DNA from: a virus
Length of the DNA stretch: 64,000 nt
IMG/VR virus record: IMGVR_UViG_3300010391_000174
Coordinates: 1 to 64,000 of that record
Reading direction: 5' to 3' (one strand)
The translations under genes and the position numbers were made by a program. The notes under the pieces are model-generated. The model did not search any database and was not told where the DNA came from. It saw only the letters and a list, made by a program, of their open reading frames with translations. Below, in pieces: positions 1 through 8,211 of the stretch; position 1 is the first letter of the stretch, and every line of letters starts with the position of its first letter.

Positions 1-1
1 A

Positions 2-322
2 AAAAAAAAAGAATTAAATGAAATATTTGGGTTTAGTATAAAAGAAAAATTTGCAAAATTAAATCCAAATGATGCTAATGAAGTTGAAAACTTCTTATTA
101 AATACTTTTGATATTCTTAGAAATCCACAATATGCAAGTGCTTTACTTAAAGCAAGAAAAATGACTTCCACACCCGAAAAATATGAAATATTAAAACAAT
201 ATGTTCAAAATAATGGTGGTACTCTTAGAACTTCAGGTGGTAAATTAGTATATGCACCTAAATCGATAGAAAATAAATCAATTCCAAGTGGTGGTGGACG
301 TATGTTTGGAAGTGGGGCATAA
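2..322 (+). CDS. C-terminal part of an unknown protein (5' end outside window)
   Basis: An open frame enters from the left edge and ends at TAA 320-322, giving the last 106 residues. The fragment is basic, with a predicted helical part followed by a Gly/Ser-rich tail ending in Met-Phe-Gly-Ser-Gly-Ala. A strong terminator follows 9 bases later, so this is the last gene of its unit. No family is recognised. It lies in the same orientation as the terminase, 1.9 kb upstream. Confidence 0.75.
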   Translation, partial: KKKELNEIFGFSIKEKFAKLNPNDANEVENFLLNTFDILRNPQYASALLKARKMTSTPEKYEILKQYVQNNGGTLRTSGGKLVYAPKSIENKSIPSGGGRMFGSGA

Positions 323-330
323 CACATAAA

Positions 331-360
331 CAAAAAACCCGAATTATTTCGGGTTTTTTT
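331..360 (+). terminator. Rho-independent terminator
   Basis: An A-rich arm with AACCCGAA pairs with TTTCGGGTT across a short loop and is followed by a run of seven T. It closes the unit ending at 322. Confidence 0.85.
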
Positions 361-389
361 GTAACATAATTTCTATTTTTTCGTATAAT
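355..389 (+). promoter_or_regulatory. Sigma70-like promoter, second promoter class
   Basis: TTTTTGTAACA is followed by 15 bases and CGTATAAT. The same two blocks with the same 15-base spacing occur at 37175-37208, and with CGTATTAT at 36293-36326. It lies about 20 bases before the gene at 409 and partly overlaps the terminator's T-run. Confidence 0.5.
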
Positions 390-408
390 CCATAAATAAC
401 ACTATATT

Positions 409-846
409 ATGATAGTAAGAAATTATTGTTGTCTAAAATTACGAAGAACATATATTGGTGGTTCGAAAACTGAGGAACTTAAAATATTTATGAATGTTCA
501 AGGTATAAAAAACAATAAGATTTGTAATGACCCACAAATTGACTGGTTTGAATTTCGAAGATTGAGTATTAAAAATTTTGAAGATGTGATATGTGTTACA
601 TTTTCACGTAAAATATTTACCAAAATAACATCATATATGCTTCTTTTACTATCTTTTAATATAATGCTTTTAAATTATGATATTTTATTTTTTATTTGTT
701 TTGGATTATCTTATATTTTTCAAGCATTTTTTCAGTATTTCAAATGGAAAGAAAAAAAAGAAATATCTAACTATAATCTCGTAATTACTCTCACCAACAA
801 TATGATTCGAAAAGAATCTGGATTGAACCTCATGTGTATTAAATAA
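409..846 (+). CDS. Small membrane protein of unknown function
   Basis: 145 residues. Two hydrophobic stretches in the middle (about residues 74-90 and 92-110) look like a helical hairpin crossing the membrane twice, flanked by charged parts. A possible later start is Met28 (490). The gene has its own sigma70-like promoter rather than the late motif, so it may be expressed before the virion genes. No family is recognised; an inner-membrane accessory or exclusion protein is possible, but that is a guess. Confidence 0.55.
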   Translation: MIVRNYCCLKLRRTYIGGSKTEELKIFMNVQGIKNNKICNDPQIDWFEFRRLSIKNFEDVICVTFSRKIFTKITSYMLLLLSFNIMLLNYDILFFICFGLSYIFQAFFQYFKWKEKKEISNYNLVITLTNNMIRKESGLNLMCIK

Positions 847-856
847 TCTATATTAT

Positions 857-866
857 AGTATTTATG
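857..866 (+). promoter_or_regulatory. Late-type promoter motif AGTATTTATG
   Basis: Matches the recurring sense-strand motif AGTATTTAT and lies 22 bases before the ATG at 880. Confidence 0.65.
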
Positions 867-879
867 TGAAAATCATAAT

Positions 880-1365
880 ATGGACAATGAAGAAGATAAG
901 TTAAAGTTAATTTATATTAACAAAGTTGGTTATAATGCAAAGGGTGAAGGTATTTACGAATTCATTTTCTCATACAATGAAACTAATATTGATATTGAAG
1001 GATGGTGTTGGGATATGTCGCCCGCTTGTGACAATGCAACACCGCCAATTGAAGAATATATTGATGCTATTTTTAATTTAAAAAAAAATTCTTTTGATTT
1101 ATTTTGCTTACATGAAGCAGTTGATAGAGAATATATGCATGGGTATTATACAATACATGCCTTGGCATATGAGATTGAAAAACAAGATGAAAACGGCAAT
1201 GGTGTTAGTGACTATCAAAAGATGTTTGAGGGTGATAAAGATGATGTTCCATTATTAGTGTTTCATTATAGTATGACACTTGCAAAAGTTAAAGATTTAT
1301 TAAATGCAAGAAAAATAATTTTAAAAAATAATGATTTTGTCGAAATATCTTCGATAAAGTTTTAG
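880..1365 (+). CDS. Hypothetical phage protein
   Basis: 161 residues, acidic and soluble, with no signal peptide or membrane segment. Aromatic and acidic residues are frequent in the first 60 positions, including a Trp-Cys-Trp-Asp-Met stretch near residue 42. It starts 22 bases after a late-type promoter motif and has no Shine-Dalgarno sequence. No family is recognised. A second copy of the promoter motif overlaps its stop codon. Confidence 0.7.
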   Translation: MDNEEDKLKLIYINKVGYNAKGEGIYEFIFSYNETNIDIEGWCWDMSPACDNATPPIEEYIDAIFNLKKNSFDLFCLHEAVDREYMHGYYTIHALAYEIEKQDENGNGVSDYQKMFEGDKDDVPLLVFHYSMTLAKVKDLLNARKIILKNNDFVEISSIKF

Positions 1366-1373
1366 TATTTATG
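1364..1373 (+). promoter_or_regulatory. Orphan late-type promoter motif
   Basis: AGTATTTATG overlaps the stop codon of the upstream gene but no convincing plus-strand gene follows. Only a 20-codon frame starts within it, and the next 150 bases end in a hairpin at 1491-1522. Transcription from here would yield a short RNA or run antisense into the GIY-YIG pseudogene. Confidence 0.4.
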
Positions 1374-1428
1374 GTTGCCCATCTTACCTTGATTGGAAGA
1401 AGCGGGTTTCGAGGTCACGATAATTCAC

Positions 1429-1456
1429 GATAATTACCTTGCCTTGCGGTTTTATA
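1429..1456 (+). repeat. Imperfect direct repeat, copy 1
   Basis: A block containing TTGCGGTTTT resembles 2125-2152 at about 24 of 28 positions. The two copies flank the broken GIY-YIG gene. A tandem ten-mer (cacgataatt twice, 1417-1436) overlaps the left end. Confidence 0.4.
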
Positions 1457-1490
1457 AAAGTTCATCTTTCCATATGGAAGAAAGAAATCA

Positions 1491-1522
1491 AAATGCGATA
1501 CATCAAGATATGTGTCGCATTT
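1491..1522. terminator. Hairpin between convergent units
   Basis: A 13-bp stem with one G-T wobble (AAATGCGATACAT with ATGTGTCGCATTT) and a 6-base loop lies just beyond the stop of the minus-strand GIY-YIG pseudogene. It is followed by short T-rich tracts on both strands, so it is probably a weak or bidirectional terminator. Confidence 0.5.
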
Positions 1523-1526
1523 TGCA

Positions 1527-2117
1527 TTATTTAGAAATCGAGTGTATTATGTTAAGGACAGTTGTTTTACTTACTTTATATTCTCGTGCCAACATATTTG
1601 AATTATATTTTCTTGGTATATATTTGTTTCGTATTTCATTAATTTCTTCCTTACTTAATTTAGTCATGCCTTTGTTAGCTGGAGCATTTTTCTGGTTTTT
1701 AAGTTTATTAATGGTTTCTGCGGTATGTTTATGTCCTAATCGATTTTTATTTCCGGTGCTTGCAATTCTCATTTTATCTGAAAATTCCTTGTTCATTTTC
1801 TTGTTTTTATTCCAAGGTTCTCTACCGATACAATTTCCTGCAATTTTACAAATATTAAAATAGACGGGTATAGTATTTAAATAAAATTGCTCCCTAAATA
1901 ATAACAATTCTTTAGGGCATTCCTCAATTAATGTGAAGACTAAATCATCTATACCATATTTATTACAATGTCTTTGTAGTTTTAATGAGTGATGTTTGTT
2001 GTTTTTCAAATCATTACGATGTTGATTCCATCTTCTGTTTATATTCACAGCACTTCCAATTTAGATTCTATTTGAAAACCTATTTGACTGTATTTTATAT
2101 ATACCAATCTTTACCAT
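1527..2117 (-). pseudogene. GIY-YIG homing endonuclease, nonsense mutation in the YIG motif
   Basis: From the ATG at 2117 the frame reads a perfect start of a GIY-YIG domain (Gly-Ile-Tyr-Lys-Ile). It then meets TAA (2063-2061) exactly where the Tyr of Tyr-Ile-Gly-Ser should be. The frame continues for 173 more residues with Ile-Gly-Ser-Ala, an Arg-Arg-Trp motif, Asn-Lys-Tyr-Gly, a NUMOD-like middle and a C-terminal helix-turn-helix. Everything but one codon is intact, so inactivation looks recent. Reinitiation at the internal ATG at 2048 would give a protein without its catalytic tyrosines. The gene has its own minus-strand late-type motif and lies beside the terminase. Confidence 0.85.
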
Positions 2118-2124
2118 TGCATTA

Positions 2125-2152
2125 GATAAATACCGTGCTTTGCGGTTTTTAT
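2125..2152 (+). repeat. Imperfect direct repeat, copy 2
   Basis: Partner of 1429-1456 on the other side of the GIY-YIG pseudogene; the shared core is TTGCGGTTTT. It may mark the edges of the inserted segment. Confidence 0.4.
2126..2135 (-). promoter_or_regulatory. Late-type promoter motif GGTATTTATC for the pseudogene
   Basis: Read on the minus strand, the motif lies about 10-17 bases before the ATG at 2117. Confidence 0.4.
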
Positions 2153-2159
2153 GAGATGG

Positions 2160-2169
2160 AGTATTTATT
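2160..2169 (+). promoter_or_regulatory. Late-type promoter motif AGTATTTATT
   Basis: Located 23 bases before the terminase ATG and followed by an A/T-rich leader without a Shine-Dalgarno sequence. Confidence 0.65.
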
Positions 2170-2183
2170 ATAAATATTTATAA

Positions 2184-4340
2184 ATGAGTCCCCAAAAGAA
2201 TTTAAATAATATTCCAGAAGAAGACGATTCATTACTTCCAGAACATATTCCTGTAATTCCCTTTGATGTACGGAAAGAAAGAGAAAAAGAAGAAGCGAGA
2301 AGACAAGCAAATAAACTTCGAAAACAATATGGTAAAGTTGAACCCATTATTGTAACAAGAGAAGGAATTGCAAAAAAGGCCAGTGAGTTGACCTTAATGG
2401 AACGAAAATTCGAAATTATTCGATGTGGACTCGACCCATTTTATTTCATTGAAACTTATTTAACAATTTTTGACCTGACTCAAGGTAAAGATGGTCTCAT
2501 TGTTCCCTTCAAATTATTTGATTTTCAAAGAGAATTAATTCAAACATATTTGGATGAAAGATTTATTGTTGCAAATAAATATCGTCAGGCGGGTGTTTCA
2601 ACAACAACATGTGCATATATTGCATGGTATATTATGTTTAATCCAAATAGACAGGTTGCTATTGTTGCCGATAAACTTGAAACTGCACGTGATGAACTTA
2701 TGAGTGATGTGGTTCTTTTTATCGAAGGTTGCCCAGAATGGTTGAGACCAAAAACAGGTAGAGATGCAAAAGAAAGAAATTTAAAAGATACTCAGAAAGA
2801 TAAAATATACGATAATAATTCAAGATTAGGTGCTTTTAGTTCAAAGGGTCTTCGTGGTATGACACCAACCTTGATTTTCTGGGATGAAACAGCATGGACG
2901 GAAAAGGCTGATAAATTCTGGACTGCTGCAAAACCAACATTAGGTACTGGTGGTGGAGCTATCATGGTTAGTACTCCTTCAGGTCTTGATGCTGTATTTT
3001 ACAAACATTTTGATGGTGCACGTAGGGGAGAAAATAACTTTAAAGCAGTTGAATTATGGTGGTATAATGACCCCAGATACAATAAAGATTTAGTTTGGCT
3101 TAAAAATAAAGACAAAGAAAATGAAATACGTTTAGTTGACGAAAATTGGGATAAGAAGAAAAGAATTCAAATGATGGATGATGGATGGGAAGCCAGTTCG
3201 CCTTGGTTTAAAGAACAGGTTAAGGATGCGAATGGTGATATGCGAAAAATTGCACAAGAACTTTTATGCTCATTCTTGGGTTCTGGTGATAATTTCATTT
3301 CAGAAGAATATTTAAAACGTATTCAGGAAAATGAAATCCAGACCCCAATTAGTCAAGAATATATCGATAAGAATATGTGGATTTGGGAAGAAGCAAAAGT
3401 TGGTGAAGAATATATTATGGCGATTGATGCATCACCGGGTCATGGTGAGGACAATTCAACAATTAATATGTTGAAAACAATTGAAATTATTGAGGAAAAA
3501 GTAATCACAAAAGGTAATAAAGTAAAAAAAGTTAAAATAAAAAGGCATAAAGTTGAACAGGTTGCTGAATACTATGGTAAAATAACACCACAAATGCTTG
3601 CAGAAATTGCATATCAATATGGAAGGCGATATAATAATGCGTATTGTGTTGTAGATATTACTGGTGGATATGGAATACAAACTATTGAAAAATTACTTGA
3701 ATTTGGATATGAGAATATTCATTATGCCGAAGTAACACATAAACCTTCAAGAGATAGATTACAAGGATATATTAAAAAAGGACAGAAAACTATGTCTGAT
3801 GGTAATGTGATTAATGTTGACCTGATTCCCGGATTTTTTATTGGTAATAATCGTGCTTCCGTTGTTCTTGAAATGCAAAGAGCAATTCATTTAGAAGATG
3901 TTATAATTAGGTCATTTAGATTATTAAATGAATTGAAAACTTTTGTGACTGTTCCCGGAAATCGTGTTGCAGACCATAAACGTTCATTTCATGATGATTC
4001 AATTATGGGATTATCAATTGGTTTATATGTTTTGAATTTTGATATGATGAGATTCAAACAAAGTAAAGGAGTAACAGAAAAAATGCTCAATGCTATCATA
4101 ACATTAAATGATATAAAAGAATTTGAGATTAAAGTCAGGGAACGTGATGAAAGATTAAAAATAGAAAGGCAAATAAAATTATCTGGAAATACTGAAACAG
4201 ATAATATTTCAGTAGAGGAAATAAAAACAATTAATTATAAAAATAAACCAATGATTTCTCCCAATAGCACATCGCTATTAAATCCATATATTGTAAATGC
4301 TTGGTTATTTAATGGAATAAAAGAGAAAAAGAAAACATAG
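2184..4340 (+). CDS. Terminase large subunit (gp17-like)
   Basis: 718 residues. This is the packaging motor ATPase and headful nuclease, which docks on the portal. A Walker A-like loop reads Arg-Gln-Ala-Gly-Val-Ser-Thr-Thr-Thr at residues 134-142. Walker B with its catalytic Glu (Leu-Ile-Phe-Trp-Asp-Glu) is at 230-235, and the coupling motif Ser-Thr-Pro-Ser-Gly at 263-267. The C-terminal RNase H-like nuclease carries acidic residues in Ala-Ile-Asp-Ala-Ser, Val-Val-Asp-Ile-Thr and His-Asp-Asp-Ser. A Lys/Glu-rich insertion lies between the first two nuclease strands. It has its own late motif and is followed by the portal gene, as in other T4-like phages. No small terminase is recognised next to it. 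Confidence 0.95.
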   Translation: MSPQKNLNNIPEEDDSLLPEHIPVIPFDVRKEREKEEARRQANKLRKQYGKVEPIIVTREGIAKKASELTLMERKFEIIRCGLDPFYFIETYLTIFDLTQGKDGLIVPFKLFDFQRELIQTYLDERFIVANKYRQAGVSTTTCAYIAWYIMFNPNRQVAIVADKLETARDELMSDVVLFIEGCPEWLRPKTGRDAKERNLKDTQKDKIYDNNSRLGAFSSKGLRGMTPTLIFWDETAWTEKADKFWTAAKPTLGTGGGAIMVSTPSGLDAVFYKHFDGARRGENNFKAVELWWYNDPRYNKDLVWLKNKDKENEIRLVDENWDKKKRIQMMDDGWEASSPWFKEQVKDANGDMRKIAQELLCSFLGSGDNFISEEYLKRIQENEIQTPISQEYIDKNMWIWEEAKVGEEYIMAIDASPGHGEDNSTINMLKTIEIIEEKVITKGNKVKKVKIKRHKVEQVAEYYGKITPQMLAEIAYQYGRRYNNAYCVVDITGGYGIQTIEKLLEFGYENIHYAEVTHKPSRDRLQGYIKKGQKTMSDGNVINVDLIPGFFIGNNRASVVLEMQRAIHLEDVIIRSFRLLNELKTFVTVPGNRVADHKRSFHDDSIMGLSIGLYVLNFDMMRFKQSKGVTEKMLNAIITLNDIKEFEIKVRERDERLKIERQIKLSGNTETDNISVEEIKTINYKNKPMISPNSTSLLNPYIVNAWLFNGIKEKKKT

Positions 4341-4378
4341 AATGTATTTATGTTTAAATAACTTTTCGAAAAAATCGA

Positions 4379-4388
4379 AGTATTTATA
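4379..4388 (+). promoter_or_regulatory. Late-type promoter motif AGTATTTATA
   Basis: Consensus copy 32 bases before the portal ATG. A weaker variant TGTATTTATG lies at 4343-4352. Confidence 0.65.
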
Positions 4389-4411
4389 AAAAAATATAAA
4401 AATTTATAAAA

Positions 4412-6415
4412 ATGGCTGACAACGAAAATAAAAATACAATATATCAACAGCTTAACAAGATGTTAAATCTTGATGGTTTTGGTTTTCAAGACCAACAACC
4501 ATCTATTGCACAAAGTACCCCAGCAAAAGAAACAAGAGTAATTATTAAGGGTAACAGTCCTGAAGAAATACATAGAAAGGGTTTGGAGTTAGAGCAAAAA
4601 AGAGAACTTCAGAACAAATTCTTTAGAACAACTGATAGGGGTTTTCAAAAGGCTTTACAATATGAAGCAGCTAGACTTCCAGCATATATTGATTATGAGG
4701 GAATGGAATATTATCCAATTATCAGTAGTGCATTGGATTTATTCATGGAAGAAGCAACAACCATTGGTTTAAATGGTAAAATGTTGAACATCTATTCTAA
4801 TAAAGAGCGTATTAAATTGATGCTCGAAGAGTTTTTCTATGATGTGGTGAATGTTAATGTAAACTTACCTTTCTGGGTAAGAAACACCGTTAAATATGGC
4901 GATAATTTTGTTTTGTTATATGGTGAAAGAAAAAAGGGTATTACTCATGTGAAACAATTGGTTAATTACGAAATTGAGAGATTCGAAAGAATTCAAAATG
5001 GTAAACCACTTGTAAAATTCAAGGAAAGAATGACTGGTGATGAATTCAATGTGTTTGAAATTGCACATTTTAGACTATTGGGTGATGATAAGTATTTACC
5101 GTATGGGTCCTCTGTTTTAAATAAGGTACGTAGGGTTTTTCGACAGTTAGTTATGGCAGAAGATGCTATGTTAACATATCGTATTATACGTGCGGGTGAG
5201 AAAAAGATATTTAGGATTGATGTTGGTAATATTGATGAAGATGATATTGAAGAATATATCATGAAGGTTGCAACTAAATTTAAAAAAACAGCACAAGTAC
5301 AAGCAAATGATGGACAAATAGATTATCGTTTTAATATACTTGGTAATGATGAAGACTATTTTTTACCAGTAAGAAATGCAAATACCCAAACTGGTATTGA
5401 TACACTTCCCGGTGCATCCAATCTCGACCAAATACAGGACATTGAATATCTTCGTGATAATTTATTTATTGGTCTTGGTATTCCGAAACCATTTTTATCA
5501 TTTCAAGATGCTGCGGGTGCTGGAAAAAATATGGCACAATATGATATACGTTTTTCTAAAAAAATAAATCGTATTCAACAAGCTATGATTCAGGAACTCA
5601 ATAAAATGGCAATGATACATTTGTATTTATTGGGTTATAGTGGCGAAGACTTGAGTAGTTTCACATTAACACTCACAAATCCAAGTACGCAATCAGAATT
5701 ATTGAAATCTGAATTGATGCGTGATAAAGCTCAAACATATACTGAATTAACACGTTCTGAAAGTGGTATTGCAGCAATGTCACACACAAATGCAAAGAGA
5801 ATGTTATTCAATATGAGTGATAGAGAAATTGTTGATGATTTGAAACAACAAAAAATGGAAAAGGTTGTTATGCAAGAACTTCAAGATTCTCCAATAATTA
5901 TTAAAAAAAGTGGTTTATTTACTGATATTGATAAGAGATTTGGTGAACCAGTTGAAGGCATGCCAATCGGTGCTGAATCTGGCACAACTGAAGGTGGTGG
6001 AGCACCAGCAGGAATACCACCAGCAGGTGGTGGAGCACCGCCAGCAGGAGCACCGTTAGCAAGTAATGCAGGTGGAGCACCATTAGGTGGTGGAGCACCA
6101 GCAGGTGGTGGAGAATTACCACCAATGGCTGAAGGACGTAAAAAATTAAGTGAAGAAGAATTCGATAGACATATTGAAAAAATGGTTTTCGGTAATAGTT
6201 CAGAACCAGAACATAAAAAAGAAGTAAAACATAAAAAAATTATAAAAGAAAATAATGCAATTAATGAAACGCTGAATAAAAATGCTATGAAAATGGTCAA
6301 TGAAATTGACCAATTATTAAATGGTAGTAAAAGCATAAATACAGAGCAAAAAGATGGTGAAAGTGAGGATATTGATTTTGAAACACTTGAGAACATTAAT
6401 TTAAATGAAAACTAA
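4412..6415 (+). CDS. Portal protein (gp20-like)
   Basis: 667 residues. It forms the dodecameric head vertex through which DNA enters and on which the terminase docks. The middle of the protein has the family's conserved region (a Gln-Asp-Ile-Glu-Tyr-Leu-Arg-Asp segment followed by Leu-Gly-Ile-Pro-Lys-Pro-Phe) and long helices typical of the portal crown and stem. Unusually, about residues 527-572 are a Gly/Ala/Pro-only low-complexity stretch, followed by a charged Lys/Glu-rich tail, making the protein longer than T4 gp20 (524 residues). It starts 32 bases after a late motif. Confidence 0.9.
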   Translation: MADNENKNTIYQQLNKMLNLDGFGFQDQQPSIAQSTPAKETRVIIKGNSPEEIHRKGLELEQKRELQNKFFRTTDRGFQKALQYEAARLPAYIDYEGMEYYPIISSALDLFMEEATTIGLNGKMLNIYSNKERIKLMLEEFFYDVVNVNVNLPFWVRNTVKYGDNFVLLYGERKKGITHVKQLVNYEIERFERIQNGKPLVKFKERMTGDEFNVFEIAHFRLLGDDKYLPYGSSVLNKVRRVFRQLVMAEDAMLTYRIIRAGEKKIFRIDVGNIDEDDIEEYIMKVATKFKKTAQVQANDGQIDYRFNILGNDEDYFLPVRNANTQTGIDTLPGASNLDQIQDIEYLRDNLFIGLGIPKPFLSFQDAAGAGKNMAQYDIRFSKKINRIQQAMIQELNKMAMIHLYLLGYSGEDLSSFTLTLTNPSTQSELLKSELMRDKAQTYTELTRSESGIAAMSHTNAKRMLFNMSDREIVDDLKQQKMEKVVMQELQDSPIIIKKSGLFTDIDKRFGEPVEGMPIGAESGTTEGGGAPAGIPPAGGGAPPAGAPLASNAGGAPLGGGAPAGGGELPPMAEGRKKLSEEEFDRHIEKMVFGNSSEPEHKKEVKHKKIIKENNAINETLNKNAMKMVNEIDQLLNGSKSINTEQKDGESEDIDFETLENINLNEN

Positions 6416-6451
6416 AAGTAAATAAGAAAGTAAACGTTTATAATTATCCAC

Positions 6452-6461
6452 AGTATTTATA
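6452..6461 (+). promoter_or_regulatory. Late-type promoter motif AGTATTTATA
   Basis: Consensus copy 29 bases upstream of the ATG at 6481. Confidence 0.65.
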
Positions 6462-6480
6462 ATAAATCGAATAATATCAT

Positions 6481-7260
6481 ATGAAAAATGTCAACATAGG
6501 AACAGTTAATTTGATTATTTCGAATAAATTAAAAGACTCTTATTTTAATAATAATTTAATTGAAGAGTCTAAGAAATTAACATTTGACTTTTTCGATATT
6601 GTAAAAGAATCACCAATATTGCAATTGGAATTCAAAGTGTTTAATAATATTGAAAATAAGCACATTGAAAACGATATTGTTGCAACACATTATATTGATA
6701 ATAATATTAAGTTATTTGAGGTTTATACAATTGAGGAAATTGAAAGAGAACGTGAAAAGCTAAATATTTTTATTAATGAAGAAAACATTCCAGTTGACGA
6801 TAATCATGTGCAATTGTATACAGCAATTGATAATTTAATTTACGAATCTTTAAATGATTATAATAAAATTGATGTTGATAAAATGCATGAATCATTTAAT
6901 TTTGTATTAAATCATGTGAAATCTCCAAAGAAAAAATTATTTAAAGATATTGATGATAAAACAATAAACGAAGAAGTAATTGAAATTGCTGTTGATAAAT
7001 TTAACGAAAAATATGACACACTAAACGAAGACGATAAGAATTTATTTCAAAAGCTTATTAAATCAACTGATAATGAAAAGGAAATATTACTTGAAACTTA
7101 TAAAAATGAAACCCTAATAATTTTAGATGGTCTGAATAAAGATAATATAAAAGATAGTGTTACTAAGGCAATTCAAAAAATCAAAGAAATGATATATAAT
7201 CGAGAAGAAGTCGATGATAATATTATCACTTTGCATGAATTAAAAAAAGAATTACTATAA
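6481..7260 (+). CDS. Acidic hypothetical protein downstream of portal
   Basis: 259 residues, rich in Asp, Glu, Asn and Lys, with no membrane segment and mostly predicted helix in the second half. It has its own late motif and ends at a strong bidirectional terminator. Its place between portal and protease suggests a prohead core or head-assembly role by position only; no family is recognised. Confidence 0.75.
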   Translation: MKNVNIGTVNLIISNKLKDSYFNNNLIEESKKLTFDFFDIVKESPILQLEFKVFNNIENKHIENDIVATHYIDNNIKLFEVYTIEEIEREREKLNIFINEENIPVDDNHVQLYTAIDNLIYESLNDYNKIDVDKMHESFNFVLNHVKSPKKKLFKDIDDKTINEEVIEIAVDKFNEKYDTLNEDDKNLFQKLIKSTDNEKEILLETYKNETLIILDGLNKDNIKDSVTKAIQKIKEMIYNREEVDDNIITLHELKKELL

Positions 7261-7281
7261 TGCCTCATTTGAGGCATTTTT
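7259..7281. terminator. Bidirectional terminator
   Basis: AATGCCTCA pairs with TGAGGCATT around a TT loop, with T-runs on both strands. It overlaps the stop codons of two convergent genes. Confidence 0.85.
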
Positions 7282-8209
7282 ATTGTGGAAACTTTGTGTT
7301 TGAATCAATTGCTTTGGCATCGAAAGCATTGAAATTATTATTTGCTGTCATACCCAAAAAATCATATCCAAAATATAATCCTTTAGTCTTAGTTCTTATA
7401 AGTTCATTATTTTTATCACCCAAAAGACTGAAAATTTTGAATACATAATCAATACCTTCTTGTTCATATCCCGGTTTTTCATTATTAATACAATGCTGAA
7501 TTGATTCGATATATGATGATTTTGCATATGCAGGTCCTCTACTATATCCAAATAATGTACTGCTTGATAATGAATTACATTTATTGGCAATATATTTCAT
7601 ATATCTGAATTGTGCTTTTATCATTATTTCTGGGTTATCAATTATGTTTTGATGTATTATTGGTCTATTTTGTCTACCTTGTAAAATACCTGTACTAAAT
7701 GTACCATCATAATCATTTATATTTCCAACAACATTTTTTGTAATAGCGTTGATTTCTGCAATAGTAAATAATGGTTTGACTTCAGGATGTTTATTGGTGA
7801 TAAGCATATCAAAAACCGCACGATTAGTAAATTGGCTGATTCCAGATGCTGTACTTGTTAAAGCATAATTCCAAATAAAATAACGAGATTCCTGAAATGC
7901 TTGTGCTACCATAACATTAGCATCCATTTCATAAATTTTTGCATATTTATTATACCAATTAATTATTGCTTCTGCTAATGACTGATTAGTTGTTACAGAT
8001 TTACCGCCATACGTTACATTTGCAGTCCATATTTTATTTGGTGATGTTGGTGGATTACAAAATGGTAATACACCATTTGGATTGTAATATTTTTTTGTAG
8101 GGTCTTCAATTTTTTGACTGCTTTTGCCAATAAGTAAAGAATTTTTACTTTTTTCACATTCAGTTCTAACGAATTTTTTACCCTCTTCGGTTAATTGTTT
8201 ATATGCCAT
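7280..8209 (-). CDS. Lytic transglycosylase/lysozyme-like tail protein
   Basis: 309 residues. Residues 90-135 resemble the catalytic core of SLT/goose-type peptidoglycan lyases. There is a Val-Ala-Gln-Ala-Phe-Gln-Glu-Ser-Arg segment with the likely catalytic Glu107, then Ser-Thr-Ala-Ser-Gly-Ile-Ser-Gln-Phe-Thr at 119-128. It probably cuts cell-wall glycan during DNA entry. There is no signal peptide, and it lies 2 bases after the 1506-residue structural gene in the same unit, so a virion-associated enzyme is more likely than an endolysin. Catalysis is inferred from the motif only. Confidence 0.7.
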   Translation of the reverse strand: MAYKQLTEEGKKFVRTECEKSKNSLLIGKSSQKIEDPTKKYYNPNGVLPFCNPPTSPNKIWTANVTYGGKSVTTNQSLAEAIINWYNKYAKIYEMDANVMVAQAFQESRYFIWNYALTSTASGISQFTNRAVFDMLITNKHPEVKPLFTIAEINAITKNVVGNINDYDGTFSTGILQGRQNRPIIHQNIIDNPEIMIKAQFRYMKYIANKCNSLSSSTLFGYSRGPAYAKSSYIESIQHCINNEKPGYEQEGIDYVFKIFSLLGDKNNELIRTKTKGLYFGYDFLGMTANNNFNAFDAKAIDSNTKFPQ

Positions 8210-8211
8210 AG

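Noticed and set aside
1374-1440. tRNA-like GGGTTTCGAGG stretch
   Set aside because: No acceptor or anticodon stem can be formed around it. No tRNA gene was seen elsewhere in the window.
1393-1863. Hydrophobic plus-strand frame
   Set aside because: Mostly antisense to the GIY-YIG pseudogene, whose protein similarity is clear.
5881-6396. Antisense open frames opposite the Gly/Ala/Pro segment of the portal gene
   Set aside because: They are produced by the repetitive sense sequence and have no start context or family signal.
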